Shown here: piece after piece, positions 48,501 through 60,625 of the stretch
How positions within the stretch are numbered: position 1 is the stretch's first letter
Layout of the letters: every line of letters starts with the position of its first letter
Source of the DNA: Plasmodium malariae
Lineage: Eukaryota; Apicomplexa; Aconoidasida; Haemosporida; Plasmodiidae
Assembly: GCF_900090045.1 (NCBI RefSeq)
Contig: NC_041776.1
Location: 744,001-808,000, forward strand
DNA length: 64,000 nt
Direction of reading: 5' to 3'
Position numbers and translations under genes: made by a program
The notes under the pieces: generated by a model
Told to the model about the DNA's origin: nothing
What the model saw: only the letters and a program-made list of their open reading frames with translations
Database searches by the model: none

Positions 48501-49908
48501 ATGGAAACTTATAAGGAATGTCAAAAAGGAGGAAAGATAAATACTCTCCATTTATTTATTAAAATTTTTGTGTTTTCAATACTAATTGTTATACTGCAGC
48601 GCTCTAATGATAGTGTAAGATCTTAATAAAATATCTCCAAAGAATTTAAACAATAAACTGTGTTTTTTAATATATTATATATGTATGTATATAAATATAT
48701 ATATACATAGATGTATATTCATATATTAAAGCTGGAATCTTTTTAATCTTATATATATATATATATATAATTATATATTTATATTTGTGTGTGTGTACGT
48801 GTACATATATAATTTTTTTTTATATAATTTTTCTGTAAATTATTTATATGTGTAGTACGCAATGAATAAATTTGAGGATGAGGAAAGTGCCATAGAAAAA
48901 ATATTAGACCTAAGAGATAAAAGAACATTAACAGAAATTGGAATTGAGTTTTTACAAGGATATAACGAATTGAGAGCATTAGGAAGTTCATTAGACTTAA
49001 GCAAGAATGAAATGTTAACACATTTAGGAACGGATGCCCTTCAAGGATATAATGAAGATATTACACTAGGAAAAACGTTTGATTCAAAAGACAAAAATAT
49101 ATTTTCCGATATTGGAGAAAACTGCTCATCAGGACGTAGTAAAAATATGTTAGAACAATTAGGCGAAGATACTTTAAATATAAAAGATAAAATAGTTATT
49201 TCAACTGTTGGAGAAAAATTAGTTGAAGGATATAATGATGATAAAGTGTTAGGAGATGTTATCGATTTAAAAAATAGAAGTTTTTATGCAGAAATTGGGG
49301 AGAAACTATCAAAATCTTATGATAAGGATAATCCATTTGGAGATTCGTTTAACATGAAGGAAAAAAACTTATTCTCAGGAATTGGAGTAGACTTAACCGT
49401 TGAAGATGAAAAAGAAGACAATAAAGCTTCTGGGGAAAATAAATTAAATGTAAATGATAAAAAATTAAATATTTCGCATGAAGGTAGTAGAGATTATACA
49501 TCAAAATCAAGAGATCATAAACAAAAGTTTTCAGATGTTATGAAAAATGCAAAAAAAAATCCAGATTATTTTAGACGTATTATTAAGGAATACTACGAAT
49601 CAACAGACGAAGATAAATCATCATCTACAGATACAGAAAACACACAGCGTGTACATATTAAATTTAAAAATAAAAAAGGAGTATTTGATTTGAAAAAAGA
49701 AAAGAAAAGATCAAACCTTTTTAAATTTATGTATAAGAGGATTAAGAAAAAAAACAAATGCAGATATATTTTGTCAAAGGTAGTGGCAACATTTGCTATA
49801 ATAATTTTATCACCAGTTATTTTATTAATATCATTATATGTAGGCATATATGTATCATTTTCTAAATATTTAGGTGAATATATATTTATATATAAGGGAA
49901 AAATATAG
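48501..49908 (+). CDS. PEXEL exported protein with 29-residue repeats and one membrane segment, 388 aa
   Basis: Exons 48501-48614 and 48856-49908, phase 0, donor GTAAGA and acceptor TGTGTAG. Exon 1 encodes 38 residues with the hydrophobic stretch FIKIFVFSILIVIL and ends RSNDS. A canonical RTLTE export motif is at 61-65. Residues 55 to about 230 form six tandem repeats, mostly 29 long, of the form [L/I/F]DL-KDK---EIG--L--GYN-D--LGD-. The export motif lies inside the first repeat. A charged linker with a Ser/Thr/Asp-rich patch follows. Near the C-terminus (about 347-371) is one strong hydrophobic segment, VVATFAIIILSPVILLISLY, then a short YIFIYKGKI tail. It is probably a single-pass membrane protein in host-cell structures. 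Family not recognised. Confidence 0.9.
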
Positions 49909-52900
49909 GAATTATTTTTCTTTAAAAGAGTGAATTTTAAATTATATTCTTTGTAACACAAAATATTACCAACCCGAACTGCTAGCTGTATAGACATGTT
50001 GATGTGGGGGTATATAAATATTGGTATCACTCTGAGAGAGTCTTAACTTTAATGTAACAATTAATTGTATATAAGAAAAATATATATGAGTATTTAAAGA
50101 GTATCCATATTAACAACTTACGGAGTTTTTTTTTTTTTTTTTTTTATGAAGATAAGCTTTATAATATAATTTGGTTATTATGTTTATTTTTATGAGAGCA
50201 TGTAATATTCATTCATAACATATATTTTTTTTTGCATGTTTCTTCTGTAATTTTTTTTTAAAGAATGTTAATTACGTTAATTCCGAATCCTTTTGTTTTG
50301 TTTTTTTTTTTTTTTTAAATGTTTTAATTTATTTTATTTTATTTATTTTTTATTATGTTTTTATTATGATTTAGTTTTTTTTTTTTTGTTCTGTAATATA
50401 TTAATACTAAAATATTTGATAAATATTTAGGGTTTTAAAAAGAGGAAATGAGTAAACTTTTCATGTGACCCATTTTTAATTAAAATCCGAACTTGAGTTA
50501 TGAGACAGTAAAAATTACAAAAAAATTTTCTTCGAAAATTATAATTAAATTTGTCATATCAAATTTGTGTATACTTTGTAATTAAAAAAAATATATATCA
50601 TTATGTGTGAACATATTTTATAATTAAAGCAGTATAATATATATATATGTTTACATATATACGTACTTTTTTTATAATGTACATTTTAAAGGTATATAAT
50701 GAATCTAAAAGATAAAAGTTTTATTGATATGTTAACATAGGCGAATATGGTAAAAAATAAACACAAACGTAGCTTTTAAAGCAGTTACATTATGTAATTT
50801 ATATGTTATAATTTAATAATTTTAATTTTTATAATAATATTAGGTTATTTAATGGCTTATTAGATTAAACAGAATGGTGTAACCAAAGCTTCCCTTTAAT
50901 TATATATTTTAAATTTTATACTATTTTATTTTACTTTTTCTTTTTTTTTGTATCAGTTAATGAAAATTTTCATTAAATATATGTAAAAATTTTCATTGTT
51001 TCGAATTAAACAATAACATATAATTATAAAACTTGCAAGAACATTTATTTGTTCTTAGTAAAAAATAACGTAACATTAACTAAAAGTTATGAAGCGTATA
51101 ACTAAGAATTTTTATTAAAAATATTATTTTTTTTGGTTCAAAAGTGGTTTATATATATAACGAAGAATTAGATAAGAATTTTATTAATACAATTTGATTT
51201 TAGTTTATATATAAATTAATATTAAAATAAAATTGTTTTCATCTCTTATAATTTCGTAGATTGAAAATTTTCCAGTATACTAAAGACTGATGGTACAATA
51301 TATGTAAGATCTATATTTATAAAAAACATTATACAACACAAGAAATTGTAATTTTAATTTTACATAATCGTACAATATATGCATTTAAAAAATTTTTATT
51401 TGAGCATAGTCAAATGAAACATAGATGATGCTCCACTTAATAACAGGTTTAAAAATACTCTTATCGCAGTCATCAGTATGCCTTCCTATGTAATTTTTTA
51501 AATAAAGTCAAACGTATGGCTTACAGGGCTAATGCATAATTAGAGATGGGAAGAAAAAACAAAAGATTAAAACATTTTCCTTGTGTTTAGCAAACTTATA
51601 TTTTATAGGAATGTATTTTTGTGTCATAACTTATAACTTTAAAATAAATAGTTATTTATAAGTACAATTCTTCATACATAGTTATTTCGTAGAATACAGT
51701 AGATTATTTAAAAATCAGAAGTAATATATATAATTAACCTTGATATGTGAAACGTGTAAAAAACTTCATATATGCCTATTCGTATAAATAAATAAAGGAA
51801 AAACTATTTATTCTTATAGCTTAATCTATATTTCATTGGTAATGACCTCATTTACTTCTCTATTAGGACAAAACATAGCGATATATATAAAGTTAATTAT
51901 ACTAGCTTAATCACTAATTATCTTTTAATTTTAATATGTTTAAGAATAAATAAAAATAAGGTGAAATAATAAATAATATGTATTGAAATAAGAATATGAC
52001 TTTGCAAAATATTTCTACCACATTATCAGGACACCTTTTATATATTCATATATATATATTTATAACACATTATACTAAACTCATAATAAGTGTACTACTG
52101 TAGATTAATACTAAATTTAATGATTAGCTTTTGGTAAGATTAATACTAACAAAGATAATAGTTAACACCTAAACTGTTTTTATTTATATTATGTTTATAA
52201 GAACTTACAATATATTTTATTTTGGATACTCTTTGAAGATATATATATATATATATATATATTAACAGAACTTATTAATATATAAAGTATTTAAATACAT
52301 TTCTGCTTTCAATTTAAATAAATATTATAACATATTCATTTGATGTTTTTTTATTAAAAATACTTTTATCATCTTTCCTTATGCAAAGAAATTTATAAAC
52401 TTACAAATAAGTAAATATATGTGAGCATATATATATTTATATATATATTCATATATATGCGTAATTATAATCTATGATATAAAACAGCAGATGTACGATA
52501 TATTCAAATTAATATACAAATTAAAACATATAGGAAAGAAAAAGGAAAAGTACACAAGAAAAAACAAAAAAGAAAAACCAAAATAAAATGGGTTATTTAA
52601 TTAAATACAAATATACATATGTAAACGAATATAAAGTATTTTATAATCATTTTTTTTTTTTTTTTTTGTACTTTAAAAATTAAATAAACGTTAATTATTT
52701 ATTTAATATTAAATGATGCAGTTAAATACAGTGCTACTTTTTTTATATTCTTTTTTATTAATCAATTAATAATCAACTAGTAATAAAATATATGAACAAT
52801 TATTACTGTTTTTTGTTTACTAATTTTCGTGAGATTTCAGGAATTTATACAAAATTTGCACTATACAGTATTTGGAATTTTTATTTATTATGCAAATTGC

Positions 52901-52936
52901 AAATCTATTTTCATTACTTTAATTTTTTACCATCAT
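49909..52936. other. 3-kb convergent intergenic region
   Basis: Contains poly-T runs near 50127, 50302 and 52651 and (AT)n near 52241-52262. A slightly GC-richer patch around 51420-51540 does not open a convincing frame. Nothing else is recognised. Confidence 0.5.
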
Positions 52937-54808
52937 TCACCTTTTATTAGAAAAAATATCTCTTAATATATTTTTTTCTTCTGTATTTAAATTTTCAGGA
53001 AACTTAATTACAAATTCAATTATTAGGTCTCCCTTTTTTGACGGATTATTTAAATATGGCATTCCTTCTCTTGGAATAATCCTCCTAGAATTAGGCACAA
53101 TAACGTCGTCTACTCTTACAATTAAATCTCTGTTATCTAACGTTTTGATAATAAATTGAATACCACGTAAAGCTTCTTCAAGTGTTAGAAAACATTTATA
53201 TATAAGATCATTACTCTGTCTGAGGAAGGTTTTATGTTCTTCTGTTTTTACTTTGAAAATTAGATCTCCTGGTTTTAAAAGTGGAGATGCTTGATCACCT
53301 TCCCCATAAAATATAATTGCCGTTCCATCAGGCAATCCAGGTTTTACATCTACAGTTAAAAATTTAACTTCGTCATACGTTTGATTTCCAATGAATCGCT
53401 TTCTTGTAACTTTTAATTTTTTTTTACATCCGAAATATAATTCTTCTAATGATAACAAAAGTATTACTTCATACGCTTGTGATTTTTGAATTTTATTATT
53501 TTTATCTGCCATATGTCAAGAAAATATATGTACATTTATATATAGGTGTAAACATGTTTAAACTTGTAATTATAAAAAAATGAAAAACATATTTTAATAG
53601 TATATAACTCTTAAATTATAACTTTATTTTTTTTTTAATCTATGTATTTACTTATTTTATTCTTTTATTCTAAACATATGTACGATGGTATATTTTATGC
53701 ATGTACAATACGTATTATGTATACAAGTGTATATTATATAAACAAGTATAAATTATATATGCATGTATGTATCATGTATATACGTATGTTTTGTATATGT
53801 ATACATAATAACACACATATTATTCTTTTGATATATTTACAAATTCCCCAACCTGTTGAAGTGGATGACATAGCTGCTTTTGTGTATATATTATTAATAA
53901 AGGATGAAACTTGTGGAAAACGTTGACTAAATACGTCTTTAATAGAAAAATTCTTAACTGGATCCATAAATCTATTAAAAAGTTCAGATGTATTTTCTCC
54001 TTTAGAACTAAAGTCAGACACATCAGTATGTACGTTCCGTTTTAACCCATCCAAACCATATAAATCATAAATTTCTCTTTTTTCTTCATCTGATAAAACA
54101 TCATAAGCTTCAACAACAGTCTTAAACTTTTCTTCTGCAATTATTTTATCTTGAGGATCTAGATGTTTATCTGGATGCCATTTCATGGTTAACTTTTTAT
54201 ATGCTTTTCTTATATCATTACTTGTAGCATCCTTACTAACTCCTAATACGGAATAGTAATCCTAATATAAAACATAGAAAAATGAGCATATATATATATA
54301 TAAATGTATCTTATTAAAATAACATACGTTCTTGTTGTTATTATTTGCTTAGATATCATTACATTTCTATATTTTTCTTTGTTATTTTATTATTATTTTA
54401 TTTTTTTTAAAATGTTATTTTAATCCAACTTTTGAATCTTCTGAAGAATTGTCATATACTCGTTTGCAATGCTCGTTTCTTTCTGTTAATATTCTGCAAG
54501 ATTTTAGGTCTAATTTTTTTTCATGTTTATTTTCCTTACTATAATATTTTCCATTTTTATTCTAATAAAAGTACAAATGTTATAAAATTTTATGGAAATT
54601 ACATTTTTTATACTGATGAAACGATTTAATTACATATATAATGAACGGTAAAATATATATATGTATGCAAGGTCGCTGAAATTTTTATATGTCTTACACT
54701 TTTAGAACAATTTAGTATCCAAAAAAATATAGAATATAAAATTATTTTAATAATAAATAGAAAAACATTTATTTTCCTTTCTTTAGAATTTTTCTTAAAC
54801 GTTGCCAT
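52937..54808 (-). CDS. exported DnaJ/Hsp40 co-chaperone, type II, about 410 aa, four exons
   Basis: Exon 1 (54698-54808) encodes a hydrophobic signal segment and ends NCSKS at GTAAGA. Exon 2 starts at 54561 and contains a canonical RILTE export motif (60-64). Exon 3 (53841-54261) holds the J domain with the HPD catalytic tripeptide in WHPDKH (about 109-114). Exon 4 (52937-53505) holds the C-terminal substrate-binding and dimerisation domain, with [20 protein letters not shown]. No zinc-finger Cys repeats are seen, so it is type II. Phases agree (0, 0, 1). Exon 2 may end at 54460 (good GTATAT donor, 400 aa) or 54430 (weaker GTTGGA donor, 410 aa). It should stimulate an Hsp70 ATPase in the host red cell or vacuole, like the P. 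falciparum exported type II DnaJ proteins (the PFA0660w group). No Hsp70 gene lies in the window. Confidence 0.95.
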
Positions 54809-57311
54809 TTATTCCTTTATTAAAATATTTAATTACGTAATAAACGTTTCCATAAAACAAATTGGTATTTTAAGTCTAATAACTTTTCTTAACATATTCA
54901 TAATTTTTTAACATTAACAGCAATTAATAATTTTAAATAATATGTAATGAAAATATATTATTTACAACATACTTTAGAACAATAAAAAAAAAAATGTTCT
55001 AATGCCTTTAAAAACATTTATAAAGTAATATTTTATGTACTACAGAATATATGGGATACTACAATTAATGAGAGTACATTTTTAAGCTAATTTATTTAAT
55101 AATACCTATACTTTTCGTTAAACATTTTAAACAAATCAAAAAAAAAAAAAAAAAAAATTATATAATTTTTAAAAAGTTACATAAAAAAGTAACAAAGTTT
55201 AAGTGAATTAAAATTAATGAAATTTTTTTAACATCCTTTATGGTTTAGATATGTGATTGCCTATTATAAAAAAAATACTTGAAGTCTATAATATTAATTA
55301 TAATAATTATACATCTTCATAGAAATAATAATAAAGAATATAATTAAAATACAGTAAAAATTATTCCCCATATGTAAATATATATATATGTAAATAAGAA
55401 CATATGTAAAATTAGAACTTCAATTATATATATAAAAACAAATAGTGCTGCACTGCTAAAATATTACATATACATACATCATATATATTATATAACATCT
55501 GTATATATATTAGACGAAGAACAATATTTTTAAGTCCCAGTTAAATTTTACTAAAGCTTAACCATTTAAAAAAATATTGAGAATAGAATTAAAAAAAATA
55601 AATTATTAAGTATTTAACCCAATAAAAAATTTAAAGCACACAAAACTACATAATTTTTATATTAAATTATAAAATAAAAAATAACGTTTATTTAGTTCTT
55701 CACCTTCTAGTAAATCTTTAATTTATTGTTTTTATTTTACCTTTATTTTGTTTTAAACCATGCTTTAATGACATACTTTTTAGAAGAAATTAAAAATATT
55801 TGATTGTAAATATGGCAATGACTATATGAGTTACAAAAATTTTGTTTATGTTTAATCTAATACATGAAAAATCTTTTTTTGGATAAATGAAATAAAAATT
55901 TATGAATGGATTTAAATATATAGTTAGTACTAAAGGATAAAAATTAAAAAAAAAAGTTATAGTAGTAAAAATGTAATGAGAATAAATTATAAATTACATC
56001 CAATTTAATTTTAACGACTTTATGAACTATATTAATTATTATAAATTTATGTTGAATATTAAATATTAAGGAACTTTAATTATTAATCAATTTTACTTAA
56101 AATAGGAAATCATTACCATTTAAAAGTTGTACTTCTATCTATATGAATCGCCGGACATATATTCCTTGGGTTATTTTCTGTATAAATATGTACATTTTTT
56201 TTTTCGTTGTCAATGAATGCAAAATTATTTATTATTTAATTTTCTTTGGTTATCTATAATTTTAAGTACAATTATGATGAACTATTAAATTAATTTTCAT
56301 ATGTAACAGAAAGTAATAAGGAAAACTTTTTGCACTTTAAAGAAAGACATATGCTTTATTTTTTTCTTAAATATTAGAATTATTCTTTTGATGCAGTGAA
56401 TAGAATTTTAAAGAGAAACAAAGCTTTCATAGTATTATCATTTGATAAAATTATATTAAAAGGATAAACTATAACTGTTTAAAATTACAGGTTTATGGTT
56501 CAATAATTAGAATTTAGTTTAACGTTAAATACGTACATACATTACATAAGAGTTTAAATGAATTATTGCTTAGATTGTGAATATTATATATTAGATAATT
56601 TTAAAATTGTTAATAAGCAATCATTTAGAGAAATACAATAAATTTAGAACAACTTATCGTGGTATGAAAGTATGTTGTCTCGTTATAGCAGTTTGACAAT
56701 GTATGCAAAAAAAAAAAAAAAAAAAAGGAATCTACAAAATATATTCTTTTAATGCAATGAAATATTAGAAATGATATATCAATATAAATATCTATCTATA
56801 TATATGTAATTAAAATCTGAACAACTATTCATTTTTATGGAATAATAAAATATGCAGAAACACATTTGGATATTATAAGTTAAACGAAAAATGTTCAATT
56901 TTGAAAGTTAAAAGATAAGGTCAAAAGTTTAAGGGTTTCGTCTTTCACATATAATTTTTAAAGAAACATTTATATTAATAATAAAATTCATATTTTATTA
57001 TTTATCTCGATAATAAAATTATGAATGTGTTTCTTTACATTATATAATAATGAAATTTTATGCGTGCAAATAGTGAAGAATGAAAAATATAAATTATTAT
57101 ATATATTATTCAAATAGGAATATATACTATATAAAAAAAAAATTTTATAATAATGTAAAATTTAAATAAATATAAAATGATTCAGAAAGATTGATAGAAC
57201 TAATAATTAATATGTTAAAGTAATTTTAATTTAATAAAAAAATTGTGAAATTGTTTATTAGTGTAGAGTACATTTGGTATTGCACTTTTTTTGTATAATA
57301 AAGGATTAAAT
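54809..57311. other. upstream region of the exported DnaJ gene
   Basis: About 2.5 kb of AT-rich sequence with poly-A near 55139 and 56708. A 38-residue frame at 56143-56259 starting MNRRTYIPWVIFC is noted but unsupported. No other feature is seen. Confidence 0.45.
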
Positions 57312-58328
57312 TTAAGAATATGTATCAAAATGTTCATAATACCTCTTAATCATTTGATGGATATAATCTGAACAGAAAAAAAAAGAGAAAAGGAAAAACA
57401 TATTAACTATACAAAAAAATTAGCATTCGTTAATTTTAATGTACAGTTAAGTTTTTATATATTTGATGATAAAAATAATTCAGAAATAATTAAGTACATA
57501 TAAATTAACTGAAATATTACATATTTAAAATGTTTAATTTAATAATTTTTTTATAATGAAAAAAAAATAATTTGGAACATATGCTTATGCTCGAGAAATA
57601 ATAACCTTAAAATAAAATGTATTTATCAGTCTCATAATTTTCATTATAATATGTACACTATTGCTACAAAATAAATAAAAAATATGTATTAAAATTACGC
57701 TTGTTCGTTTAAAAAGCTATTATGATATGACTAAATGAATAATTTATAATAAAGGAAAAAGTTTTATTAATAAGAAAATGTTATTATACCATCATTTATA
57801 TCATTAATTAATAAAGTAATATAATGCTTCTTGTTCAATTTAACATGAATAAATAGTATGTATAATACTTTGTTATATATTTCCTGAGGTTTTTTTTCAC
57901 GTGCGTTAGACATCTTAGAGTTCTAAAAGAAACAAAAAAAAAAAAAAGACCAATTCGTTTTTGAGATAACTTTAATTTAAAGAAATACTGTAATGAGGAA
58001 AAATACAAAAAAAAAAAAAATGGAGAAAGAAAAAATATAATGATTTTATATTTTGAAATTTTAATGTATAATTTGTTACTGTTAACATTTACCTTCTTCT
58101 GTTATCATTTATATATCAATTACATAGAACACACTATTGGAAATTATGTCCTGGTTGTGTGGTTGTTATATTGTAAAAACACTCCTTTTTATTTTAATTT
58201 TATTTTAAAAAGTCAAGTTAAGATTTGCTATTTTTTTTACATAAATAATATATATGAACTACTAATAAAAAAATTATTTTGTTTGTTGTAAAAATTTTCC
58301 TGTAACCACTTACCTTTTTAAGTAACAT
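57312..58328 (-). CDS. probable small three-exon gene, 59-67 aa, unidentified
   Basis: Exon structure is consistent by phase. A short exon A (58314-58328, MLLKK) ends at a strong GTAAGT donor. Exon B (57790-57922) opens after TTTCTTTTAG and ends at GTATAA in phase 1. Exon C (57312-57367) opens after TTCTGTTCAG and completes the split codon, encoding DYIHQMIKRYYEHFDTYS before TAA. If exon A is 5' UTR, translation would start at the ATG at 57913 (MSNAREKKPQEIYNK, 59 aa). Composition is charged and non-repetitive, with one moderately hydrophobic stretch (VLYILFIHV). A further possible exon upstream on the same strand, about 58455-58511 after TTTTCTCAG (NNFIWAYVPLFGEPNF), could belong to it. Product not recognised. 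Confidence 0.45.
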
Positions 58329-59568
58329 GAACCATATAATGTTTTATGAACTTATTTTTTAATTACGTTAAATTAGAAAATATAAAAATTTTAATATATA
58401 TAAATATTTAACGGAATATTATAGGCTATTTTATTTTATAAAAGTTATTCACTACGAAGTTCGGTTCTCCAAATAATGGAACATATGCCCAAATGAAATT
58501 ATTTGTCACCTGAGAAAAGCTCTCATAAAAAAAATTATATCTATATGAATAAAAAGACGGATATATAAAAAAAATTTATAACACATTATAAAAATCTTTT
58601 TATATATATAATATGTAAAATTTGTACATGACATAACGAAAAAAAAAAAAGAAAAATTTATATAGTTATATTTAACAAAATAAACTATGAAGTTTTTATT
58701 GATTTAGAGAGCAAATATTTAAAGTATAAATAAATTAAAAATTGAACCTATGTAAATACTCATATTTAATAATATAATATAAATTTATTTTATTATGTTC
58801 GTTACATAATAAAAGTAGACTTAATCTGTTATGTTCTTTTACCGGAACCCTTATACGTGTGAAATTTTTTTTTTTTTATTATTCCACGTGAACAGTGAAA
58901 CGTATTAAGGAATATGGAAAAAAAAAAAAATTTCTTTAATTAATTCATCTTTATGTAAAATTTTTTTTTTTAAAATAATTTCTATAATTAATGTGTAATT
59001 AATAATATAGAAATGTTTATCCTATGTGTTTACAACGCATAGTGGATGGGGGAAACAAAACAAATTATATAGTATAATTATATATTATTCAAAATTTACA
59101 GATTTTGTTTAAATAAAAAATTTATATGAAGTATTAGGAGGAATATATAACAAATAAAAAATTCAATAGAATAAAATGTCTAAAGTTAACCTTGGTAAGT
59201 TAACTAAAATAAGGAAAAAACAAATACTTTCCAAATATATGAGGAGAAAATGATACATATATAAAAAGGAATAGTTTTAAAAAGCACATATATTGTAATC
59301 ATTATATATAATTATTTATATAAAAATTTAGTAAATAAATGATAAAGTATGTTAGGGAAAATATAAAATAATATTAATATTATATGTTTAGATAAATAGT
59401 TGGAAAGAAAATTAAAACAATTTATATATTACAGAAATATTAGATAATTATACATACATAAATGTAAATTCAAGCTGTTAAATATTAACAGTTTTAAGGT
59501 TATTTAAATTATAATGTATTACCTTTAAAGATTTCTAAAAATAAATTTTTATAATATTTATTTATCCA
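58329..59568. other. intergenic region with one possible exon
   Basis: Apart from the possible minus-strand exon near 58455-58511, the stretch is AT-rich with poly-A/T runs. At 59176 a plus-strand ATG opens MSKVNL and then meets GTAAGT, resembling a first exon, but no partner exon was found. Confidence 0.4.
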
Positions 59569-60625
59569 TTAAAGCCTTTTTATGACATTCATATGCTGCA
59601 CAACGTTTAAGCGTTCTATGGCATTTGAAATATTTGTCAAAACAAATATCACTGATGCAATAATTGATGCAAATGAGAACAAAACGTATGGTGAAGCATG
59701 CGCAATGGGACTAATTAAAATAGATCCCAAAGTGGTGGTCCAAATTGGGGATGTAGCCTTAAGCAAACCCTTATTATAAGGAATTCCCATAATTGTTCCC
59801 ATTTGTTTATTATTTTTTGACATTGCACTTATTAATGCAGATTCATAGTTTGCATTTTTTTTTCTTAAGTACTTAACTATCTTTGATGAACCTTCTTTTT
59901 CTTTTGGTGTATATAGCACAATTTCATTATTTTTTGATGGTACTCTTCCACGTCTTTTATCATAAGAATCATTATATTTTTGTGCATAAATTGGTGTTAC
60001 TTCATTTCTTTCTTCTTCTATTTCTTCGTCATTATCATAATATTTATATGTTTCATTATGGTGTTTTCTAGAAGTTCCATGATCATTTGAATTATTGGAC
60101 GTAATTACATAATAAGTATTACCTCTTGAAGTATTAGGCATAATGCCACTGTTTATTTTATTCAATATTTTATTAAAATCTCTCTGAAATGTTTCATCTT
60201 GCATGTTTGAATTATATTGTTCTTCAAAATGGTTATCATATGGACCTGCTAAATTCACTAAATTTTGATTGAAATTTTTATAATTTTTTGAAGCTCTTTC
60301 ATTTCCCTGTAATAATCTGCTAAATCTGACACTTCGATTTTTATTTTTGGGGAAAATTTCCTTACCCAATGATTTATCAAAGACAGTTGACTAAGAATTA
60401 AGACAAATATATAAATTTAAAAATAAAAATGATTTATTTTTCAATATATTAAAAAATATATAGTTTGTAATCTGAAGAAATAAAATAACATAAAAACATA
60501 GAAATTTTTATGCAAAAAAAAAAAAACAATTAACTCACGTCATTAGAGCTCTGAGATGTTAATATTAAAACGGTAATTATAGAAATTTTAATAAAGAAAG
60601 AGAATTTATTTGACTTTTCTTTCAT
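59569..60625 (-). CDS. exported-type membrane protein, 302 aa, two exons
   Basis: Exon 1 (60539-60625) encodes 29 residues, MKEKSNK then a hydrophobic stretch, ending SSND at a GTGAGT donor. Exon 2 (59569-60390) follows AATTCTTAG in phase 0. An export-like RLLQG lies at 54-58 (within RFSRLLQGN), with R, L and spacing right but Gly at the fifth place. The middle is hydrophilic and Asn/Tyr/Lys/Glu-rich, with an acidic run DNDEEIEEE. The C-terminal part has two closely spaced hydrophobic stretches (about 249-258 and 263-281) before a short tail rich in Asn, Val and basic residues. This is the general shape of small Plasmodium exported membrane proteins with a C-terminal hairpin. It is likely located in host-cell or vacuolar membranes. 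Specific family not recognised. Confidence 0.85.

Noticed and set aside
56143..56259. 38-residue frame starting MNRRTYIPWV
   Set aside because: Hydrophobic remainder includes poly-Phe and no neighbouring exon was found.
58040..58291. 83-codon hydrophobic plus-strand frame
   Set aside because: It lies inside the predicted intron of the minus-strand small gene and shows chance Phe/Tyr/Leu-rich composition.
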